From the NCBI GenBank assembly GCA_937870755.1, contig CALMZV010000026.1, positions 62,001-126,000 of the forward strand: a DNA stretch of 64,000 bases, written 5' to 3'. Below, one piece after another: positions 10,469-19,533 of the stretch (positions within the stretch are counted from its first letter, which is position 1; the number at the start of each line of letters is the position of its first letter). Source of the DNA: an uncultured Methylocystaceae bacterium (lineage in GTDB: Bacteria; Pseudomonadota; Alphaproteobacteria; Rhizobiales; Beijerinckiaceae). The notes under the pieces are model-generated. The model was not told where the DNA came from. It did no database searches and was given only the letters and a program-made list of their open reading frames with translations. The position numbers were made by a program, and so were the translations under genes.

Positions 10469-10497
10469 TTGCCTTGCGCGGCGCGACGCGCTATCGC
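10469..10497 (+). promoter_or_regulatory. Candidate serC promoter
   Basis: TTGCCT at 10469-10474 and TATCGC at 10492-10497 are 17 bases apart, as for a housekeeping promoter. Transcription would start near 10504, at the beginning of the structured serC leader. Confidence 0.4.
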
Positions 10498-10499
10498 CA

Positions 10500-10550
10500 T
10501 CAGCGGGACACCTCCCCCCAACGGGAGGCGCCCATCTGAAAGGATGGTTC
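10500..10550 (+). ncRNA. serC leader-type cis-regulatory RNA element
   Basis: Two adjacent hairpins lie directly before serC. The first has stem CCTCCC / GGGAGG (10511-10516 with 10523-10528). The second has stem CCATC / GATGG (10532-10536 with 10543-10547). The second hairpin contains the AGGA ribosome site and ends three bases before the ATG, so its formation would block translation. Arrangement and position match the serC motif described upstream of serine-synthesis operons in alphaproteobacteria. That identification is from memory; a covariance-model search would settle it. Confidence 0.6.
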
Positions 10551-11726
10551 ATGACTGCGATCGCAAAGCCCGGCGTTCTGCCGGCGAATCCCAATTTTTC
10601 CTCCGGTCCCTGCGCCAAGCGTCCTGGCTGGTCGCTCGATGCGTTGAGAGACGCGCCGCTCGGTCGCTCGCATCGCGCCAAGATCGGCAAGACCAAGCTC
10701 GAACAGGCGATCGCGCTCACCCGTGAAATTCTCGGCGTTCCGGCCGACTACCGCATCGGCATCGTGCCGGCCTCCGACACGGGCGCGGTTGAAATGGCGT
10801 TGTGGTCGCTGATCGGCGCGCGCCCCGTCGACCTTCTGGCTTGGGAAAGCTTCGGCGAAGGCTGGGTGACGGACGTCGTCAAGCAACTCGGAATCAAGAA
10901 CGCGCGCACGATGACGGCGCCTTACGGCGAACTACCCGACCTGTCGGCCGTCGATCCCGAACACGATGTGGTGTTCACGTGGAACGGCACCACCTCGGGC
11001 GTGCGCGTGCCGAACGCCGACTGGATCGCCGCCGACCGCAAGGGGCTGACGATCTGCGACGCGACGTCGGCCGCCTTCGCGCAGCCGCTCGATTTCGCCA
11101 AGCTCGATGTCGTCACCTTCTCCTGGCAGAAAGTTCTCGGCGGCGAGGCCGCGCACGGCATGCTGATCCTCTCGCCGCGCGCGGTGGAGCGGCTCGAAAC
11201 CTACAAGCCCGCCTGGCCGCTGCCGAAGATTTTCCGCATGACCAAGGGCGGCAAGCTGATCGAGGGCATCTTCGTCGGCGAGACGATCAACACGCCCTCC
11301 ATGCTGTGCGTGGAGGACTATATCGACGCGCTGCAATGGGCGAAGTCGCTCGGCGGTCTGAAGGCGCTGATCGCGCGCGCCGACGCGAACGCGAAGACGA
11401 TCGCCGACTGGGTCGCGAACACGGCGTGGGTCGATTTTCTGCCGGTGCGCGCGGACATCCGCTCCAACACGAGCGTGTGCCTGAAGGTCGTCGATCCGGC
11501 GGTGACGGGGCTGCCGGCCGACGCGCAGGCGGCGTTCGCCAAGCAGATCGCGACGCTGCTGGAAAAAGAGAAGGTCGCCTACGACATCGGCGCCTATCGC
11601 GACGCGCCGCCCGGCCTGCGCATCTGGTGCGGGGCGACCGTCGAGCAGACGGACGTGGCAGCCCTCACGCACTGGCTCGACTGGGCCTACGCGCAGGCGA
11701 AAGCCTCGCTCAACAAAGCGGCGTAA
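10551..11726 (+). CDS. serC: Phosphoserine transaminase SerC
   Basis: SerC makes 3-phosphoserine from 3-phosphohydroxypyruvate and glutamate, the second step of serine synthesis. The 391-residue product is of the longer type found in alphaproteobacteria and archaea, beginning with [20 protein letters not shown]. The pyridoxal-phosphate lysine lies in [14 protein letters not shown] at residue 194. [12 protein letters not shown] and the C-terminal [11 protein letters not shown] are family features. It precedes serA on the same strand with a 149-base gap that contains a palindromic repeat. Translation is probably controlled by the leader hairpins. Confidence 0.95.
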   Translation: MTAIAKPGVLPANPNFSSGPCAKRPGWSLDALRDAPLGRSHRAKIGKTKLEQAIALTREILGVPADYRIGIVPASDTGAVEMALWSLIGARPVDLLAWESFGEGWVTDVVKQLGIKNARTMTAPYGELPDLSAVDPEHDVVFTWNGTTSGVRVPNADWIAADRKGLTICDATSAAFAQPLDFAKLDVVTFSWQKVLGGEAAHGMLILSPRAVERLETYKPAWPLPKIFRMTKGGKLIEGIFVGETINTPSMLCVEDYIDALQWAKSLGGLKALIARADANAKTIADWVANTAWVDFLPVRADIRSNTSVCLKVVDPAVTGLPADAQAAFAKQIATLLEKEKVAYDIGAYRDAPPGLRIWCGATVEQTDVAALTHWLDWAYAQAKASLNKAA

Positions 11727-11736
11727 ACGTCGCGTC

Positions 11737-11818
11737 GTCGTTGCGAAGCGCGATGGCGACGAAGCATCAGGCGCCGCGTATCGGCGCCGGAGCGCTTGCG
11801 TTCACGCCCGCAACGACG
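11737..11818. repeat. Palindromic intergenic repeat between serC and serA
   Basis: The element is bounded by a perfect 10-bp inverted repeat, CGTCGTTGCG at 11737-11746 and CGCAACGACG at 11809-11818. An inner GGCGCC-type symmetry lies between them. The left arm continues GAAGCGCGATGGCGACGAAG, which resembles dispersed CGTCATTGCGAGCG-type palindromes common between genes in Bradyrhizobium relatives. Only one copy is present in this window. Confidence 0.5.
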
Positions 11819-11875
11819 GCTTTGCGAACCAATCCGCGCCTGACGGCGCTTGCTCCATCACAAGGGATGCATTCC

Positions 11876-13462
11876 ATGGCTCCTCGCGTACTCATTTCCG
11901 ACGCCCTGTCGCCGGCCGCCGTCGCCATTTTCAAACACCGCGGCGTGGAGGTCGATTTCCAGCCGGCGCTCGGCAAGGACAAGGATAAACTGGCCGCCAT
12001 CATCGGCGATTACGACGGCCTGGCGATCCGTTCCGCCACCAAGGTCACGCCGAAAATTCTCGAAGGCGCGACGAAGCTGAAGGTCATCGGGCGCGCGGGC
12101 ATCGGCGTCGACAACGTCGACATTCCGGCCGCCACCGCGCGCGGCATCATCGTGATGAACACGCCGTTCGGCAATTCGATCACCACCGCCGAACATGCCA
12201 TTGCGATGATGTTCGCGCTCGCGCGCGAGATACCCGCCGCCGACGTCTCAACCCAGGCCGGCAAGTGGGAGAAGAACCGGTTCATGGGCGTCGAGATCAC
12301 CGGCAAGACGCTGGGCGTCATCGGCTGCGGAAATATCGGCTCGATCGTCGCCGACCGCGCGATCGGCCTGAAGATGCGCGTGATCGCGTTCGACCCGTTC
12401 CTGTCGCAGGAACGCGCGCAGGATCTCGGCGTCGAGAAAGTCGACCTCGACACGCTGCTGGCGCGCGCCGACATCATCACGCTGCACACGCCGCTCACGC
12501 CGCAGACCAAGAACGTCCTGTCGGCCGAGAACATCGCCAAGACGCAGAAAGGCGTGCGCATCATCAACTGCGCGCGCGGCGGGCTGGTGGACGAGGTCGC
12601 GCTGCGGGCCGCGCTGGACTCCGGCCATGTGGCGGGCGCCGCGTTCGACGTGTTCACCGAAGAGCCGGCCACCAACAATTCGCTGTTCGGCCACCCGAAC
12701 GTGGTGTGCACGCCGCATCTGGGCGCGGCCACCACCGAGGCGCAGGAAAACGTGGCGCTGCAGGTCGCCGAACAGATGTCGGACTACCTGACGCGCGGCG
12801 CCATCTCGAACGCGGTCAACTTCCCGTCCATCACGGCGGAGGAGGCCCCCAAACTCAAGCCCTTCATCGCGCTCGCCGAAAAGCTCGGCTCGTTCGCCGG
12901 CCAGCTCACCGAGACCGGTATCAGGAAGGTCACGATCACCTATGAAGGCGAGGTCGCCGAACTGAAGACGAAGGCGATCACGTCGGCTGCGATCGCTGGC
13001 CTGTTGCGCCCGCTTCTGTCGGACGTGAACGTGGTGTCGGCGCCGGTCGTCGCCAAGGATCGCGGCATCGTGATCGACGAGACGACGCGCGCGACGCAGG
13101 GCGATTACGAATCGCTGATCACGATGACGGTCACGACCGAGAAACAGGAGCGTTCGGTCGCCGGCACGGTGTTCTCGGACGGCAAGCCGCGCATCATCGA
13201 GATCAAGGGCATCAAGGTCGATGCGGAATTTGCGCCGTTGATGATCTACGTGTCGAACGAGGACAAACCCGGCTTCATCGGCCGGTTCGCGAGCATTCTC
13301 GGCACGGCGGGCGTCAACATCGCGACCTTCGCGCTCGGGCGCGATCGCGAGGGGGGCTCGGCGATCGCGCTGGTGGCGGTCGATAACGAGACGCCCGAAA
13401 CGGCGCTCGCCGAAATTCAGGGCCTGCCGGGCGTCAAGCAGGTGAAGGCGCTGAAATTCTGA
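11876..13462 (+). CDS. serA: D-3-phosphoglycerate dehydrogenase SerA
   Basis: SerA oxidises 3-phosphoglycerate to 3-phosphohydroxypyruvate with NAD, the first committed step of serine synthesis. The 528-residue product is the long form: substrate-binding and NAD domains, an intervening domain and a C-terminal ACT domain (about residues 455-528, IYVSNEDKPGFIGRFASILG) for feedback control. The NAD motif GVIGCGNIGSIV and the catalytic segments INCARGGLVDE and CTPHLGAATTEAQ are present. The ATG at 11876 has AAGGG nine bases upstream; ATG 11867 is an alternative. The frame stays open upstream through serC but is not coding there. Confidence 0.96.
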   Translation: MAPRVLISDALSPAAVAIFKHRGVEVDFQPALGKDKDKLAAIIGDYDGLAIRSATKVTPKILEGATKLKVIGRAGIGVDNVDIPAATARGIIVMNTPFGNSITTAEHAIAMMFALAREIPAADVSTQAGKWEKNRFMGVEITGKTLGVIGCGNIGSIVADRAIGLKMRVIAFDPFLSQERAQDLGVEKVDLDTLLARADIITLHTPLTPQTKNVLSAENIAKTQKGVRIINCARGGLVDEVALRAALDSGHVAGAAFDVFTEEPATNNSLFGHPNVVCTPHLGAATTEAQENVALQVAEQMSDYLTRGAISNAVNFPSITAEEAPKLKPFIALAEKLGSFAGQLTETGIRKVTITYEGEVAELKTKAITSAAIAGLLRPLLSDVNVVSAPVVAKDRGIVIDETTRATQGDYESLITMTVTTEKQERSVAGTVFSDGKPRIIEIKGIKVDAEFAPLMIYVSNEDKPGFIGRFASILGTAGVNIATFALGRDREGGSAIALVAVDNETPETALAEIQGLPGVKQVKALKF

Positions 13463-13485
13463 CGCGACGTCGTTCGCGTTTCGCG

Positions 13486-13518
13486 ACGGGCCGTCCTTCG
13501 GGGCGGCCCGTTGGCTTT
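13486..13518 (+). terminator. Terminator after serA
   Basis: An 11-bp stem with one G-T pair (ACGGGCCGTCC / GGGCGGCCCGT) closes a TTCG tetraloop and is followed by TGGCTTTT. It ends the serC-serA unit before the convergent transporter gene. Confidence 0.8.
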
Positions 13519-13537
13519 TCGTCGGCCGCGCGCGCCA

Positions 13538-14476
13538 TCACATCTGTTTGGCGCCGCGTTCGGCGATGTAAATGCCGGCGAGCGACAGCGCGAGCGCGAT
13601 CGCATGATAGAGGTGGAACGGTTCGCCGAGCACGAGCACGGCGAGCAGCGAGCCGAAGATCGGCGTGAGGTTGGTGAAGACGCCCGCGCGGGCCGGACCG
13701 ATCAGCTCCACGCCGCGCATGAACATCAGTTGCGACAGCAGCGACGGCCCGACCGCCACGAACGCCAGCACCGCCCAGCCGAACGGCGTCGGCCAGTAGA
13801 ACTTGCCGAGCGCCATTTCCACGGCCAGCGCCGGCGCGGATGTGAGAAAGGCGGCGAAGGCCAGGGCGGTGAACAGCACCAGCGGCGGCATGGCCGGCCT
13901 GTCGCGCAGCGCCACCGTGTAGGCCGCATAGAGCGCGCACGCGGCGATCAGCAAGAGATCGCCGAAGTTGAACGACAGATCGAGAATATGCGCGGGGTCG
14001 CCGCGCATGGCGATGACGACGACGCCGACCAGCGTGACGATCATGCCGAATACCTGCATGGGCGTGATGCGCGCGCCCTTGAACACAGCCGCTCCGCCGA
14101 GAACAAATGCCGGAATGACGGCCTGCAGCAGCGTCATGTTGACCGCGCTGGTGAAATAGGCCGCGATATAGAAAAGCACGGTGAAGCCGGTGAAGCCCGC
14201 CGCGCCCGCCGCCAGGATCCACGCGCGTCGCGCGCGCAACGCTTCGCGATGCGCCCATATTTGCCGGCGCAACACGACGGCGAGCGCGAAGCAGACGGCC
14301 GTCCAGCGCAGGAACACCAGCGACATGGGACTCACATGGCCGATCGCCAGTTTTGAGGCGATGGCGTTGGCGCCCCACAGCAGGCAGGTGAAGGTCAGCA
14401 CCAGCCAGGCGATGTTCCAGATGGCGCGAAAGGGGGCGAGATACACGCGGGCGTCCGTCGAATCGAGCCGACACAT
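13538..14476 (-). CDS. EamA/DMT-superfamily transporter
   Basis: This inner-membrane protein of about 312 residues has ten hydrophobic segments arranged as two EamA repeats. The first starts at WLVLTFTCLLWGANAIASK and the second at LLLIAACALYAAYTV, with the usual end-of-repeat FTNLTPIFGSLLAVLVLGE. Family members export or exchange small metabolites; the substrate cannot be told from sequence. The ATG at 14476 is the first in frame; a TTG lies three codons further upstream and no clear ribosome site is visible. It converges on serA and diverges from the MuiA-like gene. Confidence 0.8.
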   Translation of the reverse strand: MCRLDSTDARVYLAPFRAIWNIAWLVLTFTCLLWGANAIASKLAIGHVSPMSLVFLRWTAVCFALAVVLRRQIWAHREALRARRAWILAAGAAGFTGFTVLFYIAAYFTSAVNMTLLQAVIPAFVLGGAAVFKGARITPMQVFGMIVTLVGVVVIAMRGDPAHILDLSFNFGDLLLIAACALYAAYTVALRDRPAMPPLVLFTALAFAAFLTSAPALAVEMALGKFYWPTPFGWAVLAFVAVGPSLLSQLMFMRGVELIGPARAGVFTNLTPIFGSLLAVLVLGEPFHLYHAIALALSLAGIYIAERGAKQM

Positions 14477-14589
14477 TGGCGACAAAGACGACGATCGGCA
14501 AACCGGCGCGGTTGTCGGGAAAAAACCGCAAACGCTGAATTACATGGCGCCGCTCCAGCCCGGGGCTCGCGCATGACGAAGGGAACCTC

Positions 14590-16269
14590 ATGAAACGGAT
14601 CGGTTTGTTGATTGCCGGGGTGGTCGCCGCGGACCCCGCGCTGGCCGCCGACGTCGAGGCGCGGTCGCGAATCGATTCCATCACCGTGTTTCCCGATGCG
14701 GCGCAGGTGACGCGCGTGATGGAGATCGACCTGCCGCCGGGCGCGAGCACCGTGATCGTGAAGGGCGTGCCGATCGCCGCCGATCCGAATTCGCTCGGCG
14801 CATCGGGCGAGGCGACGGGCGGCAAAGTCGCGATTTCTTCCGTCGAGGCGCGCGTCGCGCCGGCCGACGCAAAACCCGGCGATTCCTCGATCGAGGCGCG
14901 GCTGAAAAACCTGCGGTCCGATCGCGAAGGCTGGCAGGCGACGATCGACGCGCTCGTCGGCAAACAGGCGATGATCAAACATTACGCGCAGGCGAGCCCC
15001 GAAAAGCTGTCGGCGGATTCCAACCCGCTGCCGATCGACCAGTGGAACGCGGCCTTCGACAAGATCGGCGCGGCGCTCGCCAAGGTGGGAGACGAGTTGC
15101 GCGCGGCCAACGCCCGCGCGCGCGAGATCGACGAGGAGATCAAGGGGCTGGAGGCGTCCGCCGGGCGCGCCCGCCCGAAAGCGGCGGTGCGCGATATCGC
15201 CATCGCGGTGGAGGCGGCGGCCCCGACCAAGGCGCGGCTGTCGCTGGTCTATCGCGTATCGGGCGCGGGGTGGCGGCCGGCCTACGAGGCGCGGCTCGAC
15301 ACCGGCAGGCCGGGCGTCAAACCGGCGGTCGATCTCGTGCGCCGCGCCATCGTCGCGCAGCGCACGGGCGAGGACTGGAGCGACGTCGCGCTCACCCTCT
15401 CCACCTCGCGCGCGTTGCGCGGGGCGGGCGCGCCGGACGTGCAGCCGGAGCGCATCGCGTTCTGGGAGCCGCCCATCGCCTATGCGCCGGCGCCGGCCGC
15501 CAAGGCGATGCGCGCGGACGCCGTGCGCGAAAAGGCCGACAACGAAGCCGCGCGGCGCGAAGCCGGAGGGGCGCAGCCGGCCGCGCCGGTGGAGGAAAAA
15601 CAGGCGGCGCTCGAAGCCAACGCCTGGAGCGCGCGGTTCGTCGCGCCGGGCCGCGTGGCCGTGCCGACCGACGGCTCCACACGCAATTTCCAGCTTTCGA
15701 CGCGTCGTTACGAACCGGCGCTGACCGTCAAATCCGCGCCCGCGTTCGATCCGACAGCCTATCTCGAAACGCGGCTGACGAACGAGGAGGAGGCGCCGCT
15801 GATCGCCGGCGAAGTCGCCGTGCAGCGCGACGGCGCCTTCGTCGGCATGGCGCGGTTGCAGACGACGGCGCCGGGCGAGGCGTTCGATCTCGGCTTCGGC
15901 GCCGACGATCGCGTGCGGGTCGCGCGCGTTCCGGTCAAGCGCAAGGAAAACGAGCCGACATGGCTTGGCCAGACCAAGACGGACGCGCGCGAGTTCAAGA
16001 CGACGGTTCGGAACCTGCACGATTTTCCGGTGCGGGTGGCGATCGTCGACCGCATTCCGTTCTCGGAGAACAGCGCCATCTCGGTGGAACTCCTGCAGCA
16101 GACGACGCAGCCGACCGAGAAGCAGATTGGCGACAGGCGCGGCGTCATGGGCTGGACATTCGATCTCGCGCCACAGGAGCAGAAGGAATTGCGGCTCGCC
16201 TGGCGCATGAAATGGCCGGCCGACCGCGACATCGTCTTCCAGCCGGCGCCGCTGCCGGCCGTGCGTTGA
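14590..16269 (+). CDS. Mucoidy inhibitor MuiA family protein (DUF4139/DUF4140)
   Basis: This is a 559-residue exported protein with a signal peptide ending near PALAADVEA. It then has the N-terminal DUF4140 type segment (IDSITVFPDAAQVTRVMEI), a central coiled region, and a C-terminal DUF4139 domain with VSGAGWRPAYEARLDT, EDWSDVALTLSTSR and VRVAIVDRIPFSENSAISVE. The family is named after a Shigella factor affecting mucoid capsule; its biochemical role is unknown. GAAGGGAACCTC precedes the ATG, a good ribosome site. It appears to be a single-gene unit. Confidence 0.82.
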   Translation: MKRIGLLIAGVVAADPALAADVEARSRIDSITVFPDAAQVTRVMEIDLPPGASTVIVKGVPIAADPNSLGASGEATGGKVAISSVEARVAPADAKPGDSSIEARLKNLRSDREGWQATIDALVGKQAMIKHYAQASPEKLSADSNPLPIDQWNAAFDKIGAALAKVGDELRAANARAREIDEEIKGLEASAGRARPKAAVRDIAIAVEAAAPTKARLSLVYRVSGAGWRPAYEARLDTGRPGVKPAVDLVRRAIVAQRTGEDWSDVALTLSTSRALRGAGAPDVQPERIAFWEPPIAYAPAPAAKAMRADAVREKADNEAARREAGGAQPAAPVEEKQAALEANAWSARFVAPGRVAVPTDGSTRNFQLSTRRYEPALTVKSAPAFDPTAYLETRLTNEEEAPLIAGEVAVQRDGAFVGMARLQTTAPGEAFDLGFGADDRVRVARVPVKRKENEPTWLGQTKTDAREFKTTVRNLHDFPVRVAIVDRIPFSENSAISVELLQQTTQPTEKQIGDRRGVMGWTFDLAPQEQKELRLAWRMKWPADRDIVFQPAPLPAVR

Positions 16270-16319
16270 CGCATATCGAACCCGTCGCAACGCTTTCTTA
16301 ATGACAGGTTCTAACCACG

Positions 16320-16349
16320 ATCGCCGGCGGCGCTGCGCCCGCCGGCGAT
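16320..16349 (+). terminator. Possible terminator after the MuiA-like gene
   Basis: A perfect 11-bp stem (ATCGCCGGCGG / CCGCCGGCGAT) closes an eight-base loop and is followed by TTGCGGTATTG. The stem is strong but the T-run is poor, so termination is plausible rather than certain. Confidence 0.45.
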
Positions 16350-16385
16350 TTGCGGTATTGTCGCGCGCGTTATCGGGGGGCTCGC

Positions 16386-17351
16386 ATGACCGGCGGTTTC
16401 GGACTTTTCGCGCTGGCGATCGTCGTATTGGTCGTCCTCACGCTGCTGATGGGCGTGCGGCAGGTTCCGCAGGGGTTTAATTTCACCGTCGAGCGGTTCG
16501 GCAAATATCTCACCACGCTCACGCCCGGCCTCGGGCTGATCTTTCCGTGGATCGACCGCATCGGCCGCAAGATCAATATGATGGAGCAGGTGCTGGACGT
16601 GCCCTCGCAGGAGGTGATCACGCGCGACAACGCCACCATCACCGTCGACGGCGTCGTGTTCTTCCAGGTGCTGGACGCCGCGCGCGCCTCCTATGAAGTG
16701 TCCAATCTCGAAAACGCGCTGCTCAATCTGGTCATGACCAACATCCGCACGGTCATGGGCTCGATGGATCTCGACCAGCTGCTGTCGCATCGCGACGAGA
16801 TCAACCGGCGCCTGCTGTCGGTGGTGGACGCCGCGCTGGAGCCGTGGGGGGTGAAGGCCAATCGAATCGAGATCAAGGACATCCTGCCGCCGAAAGACCT
16901 CGTGGATGCGATGGCGCGGCAGATGAAAGCCGAGCGCGAGAAGCGCGCGGCGGTGCTGGAGGCCGAAGGGCTGCGGCAGGCCGAAATCCTGCGCGCGGAA
17001 GGCCGCAAGCAGGCCGCGGTGCTGGAAGCCGAGGGCCGCAAGGAAGCCGCGTTCCGCGACGCGGAGGCGCGCGAGCGTTCCGCGCAGGCGGAGGCCGAGG
17101 CCACCCGCATGGTCTCCGACGCCATCGCCAAGGGCGACCTCGCCGCGCTCAACTATTTCGTCGCGGAGAAATACGTGCACGCCATCGACAATCTGGCGCG
17201 CGCTCCCAACCAGAAAGTATTCGTCATGCCGGCCGACATGGCGGGGCTGGCGGGCACGATCGGCGGCATTGCGGAACTCGCGCGGTCGGCCGCCGGCGAG
17301 GCCGCGCGCCGGTCGGCCTCCGTGCCGTCCGCCGGCTCGCCCCAGCGATAG
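16386..17351 (+). CDS. qmcA: SPFH/stomatin-like membrane protein (QmcA family)
   Basis: The 321-residue product has one N-terminal membrane helix (FGLFALAIVVLVVLTLLMG), then an SPFH domain (VPQGFNFTVERFGKYLTTL, and VPSQEVITRDNATITVDGVV). A long Ala/Glu-rich coiled-coil with repeated VLEAEGxRxA units follows, and then a short C-terminal tail. Such proteins form large membrane-bound oligomers linked to membrane microdomains and quality control. It is followed after nine bases by an NfeD-type gene, the conserved partner, which strengthens the call. The ATG at 16386 follows GGGGGG. Confidence 0.88.
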   Translation: MTGGFGLFALAIVVLVVLTLLMGVRQVPQGFNFTVERFGKYLTTLTPGLGLIFPWIDRIGRKINMMEQVLDVPSQEVITRDNATITVDGVVFFQVLDAARASYEVSNLENALLNLVMTNIRTVMGSMDLDQLLSHRDEINRRLLSVVDAALEPWGVKANRIEIKDILPPKDLVDAMARQMKAEREKRAAVLEAEGLRQAEILRAEGRKQAAVLEAEGRKEAAFRDAEARERSAQAEAEATRMVSDAIAKGDLAALNYFVAEKYVHAIDNLARAPNQKVFVMPADMAGLAGTIGGIAELARSAAGEAARRSASVPSAGSPQR

Positions 17352-17360
17352 GCCGCCGCC

Positions 17361-17795
17361 ATGTCGAACGTTTCGCTCTGGATGTGGCTGATCGGCGGGG
17401 TGCTCATGTGCGCGGCCGAACTGCTCGCGCCGGGCGTGTTCCTGCTGTGGATCGGCTTCGCCGCCATCACTGTCGGGCTCGTGCAGTTCCTGTTTCCGCT
17501 CCCGCTCGAATGGAGCCTCATCCTGTTCGGCGCGCTGGCCGTCGTCTACGCCATCGTCGGGCGCTTTGTGTACGGCGGGCTGGAAACGAAGAGCGGCGAC
17601 GTGCTGCACCGGCGCACCGATGCGCTGATCGGGCGCGAGCTGACGCTGGTCGACGCGATCGTCGACGGCGAGGGGCGCGCGAAGGTGCAGGATTCGGTCT
17701 GGCGCGTGACAGGCCCCGCGGCGCCGGCCGGCGCGCGCGTGCGCGTGGTCGGCGTGGAGCCGGGCGGCGCGGTCCTGCGCGTCGAGGCTGTCTAG
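17361..17795 (+). CDS. NfeD family protein
   Basis: This is a short (144-residue) NfeD protein with hydrophobic segments in the N-terminal half (WMWLIGGVLMCAAELLAPGVFLL and LEWSLILFGALAVVYAIVGR) and a C-terminal OB-fold-like domain. The latter includes IGRELTLVDAIVDGEGRAKV and ARVRVVGVEPGGAVLRVE. NfeD proteins pair with stomatin/SPFH proteins, and here the partner lies nine bases upstream in the same transcript. A role in membrane organisation or quality control is inferred from the pairing. Confidence 0.88.
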   Translation: MSNVSLWMWLIGGVLMCAAELLAPGVFLLWIGFAAITVGLVQFLFPLPLEWSLILFGALAVVYAIVGRFVYGGLETKSGDVLHRRTDALIGRELTLVDAIVDGEGRAKVQDSVWRVTGPAAPAGARVRVVGVEPGGAVLRVEAV

Positions 17796-17817
17796 CGGTT
17801 CAGCTCCTTCGGCCGGA

Positions 17818-19347
17818 TCAGTTCGATTTCGGCGCGGTCGCCGCCGCCTGGCGCGGGCGGGCGAGCGCGCTCTCGTCGCCGCGGCCCAGCGCGTTGGCGC
17901 GAATGGCCGTGCGCGGCCCGGCGATGCCCGGACCAAGCAGGGCGGCCGGTCTCGTCGCGGGAATCGATTCGGGCGGACGCAGGACGCCGGCCGGACGCAA
18001 GCCAGCGATCTGCGGCGCGATGGCGGGGCGCGGCTGGAGGGGCGCAGGCGCGACCGCGGGTTTGGGGGCGAGCGCCGCAAGCGCCACCGGGCGCACCGGC
18101 GGCAGCGGCGCGGACGCCAGCTGCGGCAGATCGGTCGGGCGGCGCGGCGGCAGCGGGGCGTTCGGCAGGTCGCCCGATTTCTCGACGACGGTCTTGTCGG
18201 CGTTCCGGTCGACCCTCTCGGACGACTTGTCGGCCGGCTTCTCGTCGTCGGCCGGGATCGGCTGGGGTTTCTGCGACCGGAGATCCTGCGGCGCGACGGC
18301 GGCGACCTGGGCCGGCGGCTGCGCGGCGGGCGCCATATAGGTCTCGCCGCGCGGCAGGTTGCGCTCGGCGCGGGCCACGGGCGCGGGCTGGTTGCGGCCG
18401 GCGGCCTCGGCGATGAAGAAATTGCGGCCGCTGTCGTCGTCGGTCGGAGACGCGCTCGGCGCATAGGCGGCGACCTGGGTCGCCGGCGCGCGCCCGCGGG
18501 AGGCGGTGCGCATGCCGCCGCGCTGGTAGCGCTGGGTCGGGGCTGCGGCCGCCACCTCATCGTCCTCGCCGCCGCCGCCGAACAGGAAGGCGAAGAAACT
18601 CTTCGATGTCTGCGAGGGCGGCACGTAGACGCCGCCGCCGGCCTCCAGTTCAGCGCGCGCCTCCTCGTAGCGGGCGAGCGGCTGGCCGTTGGACGGCAGA
18701 TGGACCGTCTTGCCGTCCGGGAACAGGCGCGCGAGCTGATCGTAGCTCATGCGCGGCCAGGACCGGACGGAGCCGACATCCAGATGCACGAACGGCGTGC
18801 CGGCGGTCGGATACCAGCCGACGCCGCCGCGCTGGAGCCGCATGCCGACCTCGCGCACCTGCGCCATCGACATGCCCGGCATATGCGTGTCCATCGCCTT
18901 GCCGTTCATGTGCTGGGACTGTTTGGCGACGCCGCGCGAACGCCGGCGCAGCATGGAGTTGGTTTCGGGCGAGCGATAGGCGGAGACGACCACCACCTCG
19001 CGATTGCCGGCGCCCGCGGACCGGTAGGTTTCCCAAACCACGTCGAAAAGCCGCGGGTCCATGGTCGTCGGTTCGTCCCGCCGCCAGTCGCGCAGGAACC
19101 AGTTCAACTGTTTGAGGACGGAGGAATCGTAATGGCCGTTCACGCGATAGGTCGCGGCGATCGATTCCTTGGTGTGGGCATGGAAGAGATAAATGGTGCG
19201 CGTGTCGCCGTTGGCGACGGCGGTCTGCGTGCCCGACGACAACCCGACCGACAGCGCGATCGCCACACTCGCCAGTTTCGCGCGTCGCGCGGTCCTCGCG
19301 GACAGTCGCGCGGCAAGCCGGACTTCTCGAAGGCGCTGTTTCGGCAA
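17818..19347 (-). CDS. DUF882 (YcbK-like) peptidoglycan M15-family peptidase with long Pro-rich tail
   Basis: The 509-residue exported protein has an N-terminal signal segment (about residues 22-45). A DUF882/peptidase M15 domain covers about residues 50-215, with zinc-site elements SQHMNGKAMDTHM and FVHLDVGSVRSW. It is expected to act on peptidoglycan peptides in the periplasm. The C-terminal ~290 residues are low-complexity, rich in Pro, Ala and Arg (for example LPPRRPTDLPQLASAPLPPV), and probably disordered or wall-binding. This tail is longer than the usual YcbK protein of about 180 residues. The next gene downstream on the same side of the locus is also a cell-wall enzyme, but on the far side of a 186-base gap. 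Confidence 0.8.
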   Translation of the reverse strand: MPKQRLREVRLAARLSARTARRAKLASVAIALSVGLSSGTQTAVANGDTRTIYLFHAHTKESIAATYRVNGHYDSSVLKQLNWFLRDWRRDEPTTMDPRLFDVVWETYRSAGAGNREVVVVSAYRSPETNSMLRRRSRGVAKQSQHMNGKAMDTHMPGMSMAQVREVGMRLQRGGVGWYPTAGTPFVHLDVGSVRSWPRMSYDQLARLFPDGKTVHLPSNGQPLARYEEARAELEAGGGVYVPPSQTSKSFFAFLFGGGGEDDEVAAAAPTQRYQRGGMRTASRGRAPATQVAAYAPSASPTDDDSGRNFFIAEAAGRNQPAPVARAERNLPRGETYMAPAAQPPAQVAAVAPQDLRSQKPQPIPADDEKPADKSSERVDRNADKTVVEKSGDLPNAPLPPRRPTDLPQLASAPLPPVRPVALAALAPKPAVAPAPLQPRPAIAPQIAGLRPAGVLRPPESIPATRPAALLGPGIAGPRTAIRANALGRGDESALARPRQAAATAPKSN

Positions 19348-19533
19348 GGTCTATTCCGTCAATCGGCGCGCGCAACGGCTGCGCATGGTCAACGCAATCT
19401 TGCCGAGAACGATTAATTCGCCGTAACCGGACAAGCGGCGCCCCGCCTCAGCAATGTCGCCGTAAAGCGACAACGTGGCGAAAATACCGCCATCGGCGAC
19501 GCCGTGGCAATGCGCGAGGTCAAGCCTGGGCGG

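Noticed and set aside
14395-16290. Minus-strand open frame of 631 codons opposite the MuiA-like gene
   Set aside because: No recognisable domain and Arg-rich throughout. The plus strand has a signal peptide and DUF4139 features.
16309-16323. CtrA-like box before the SPFH gene (TTAATGACAGGTTCTAA)
   Set aside because: Only one TTAA half is intact and the spacing of the second half is wrong.
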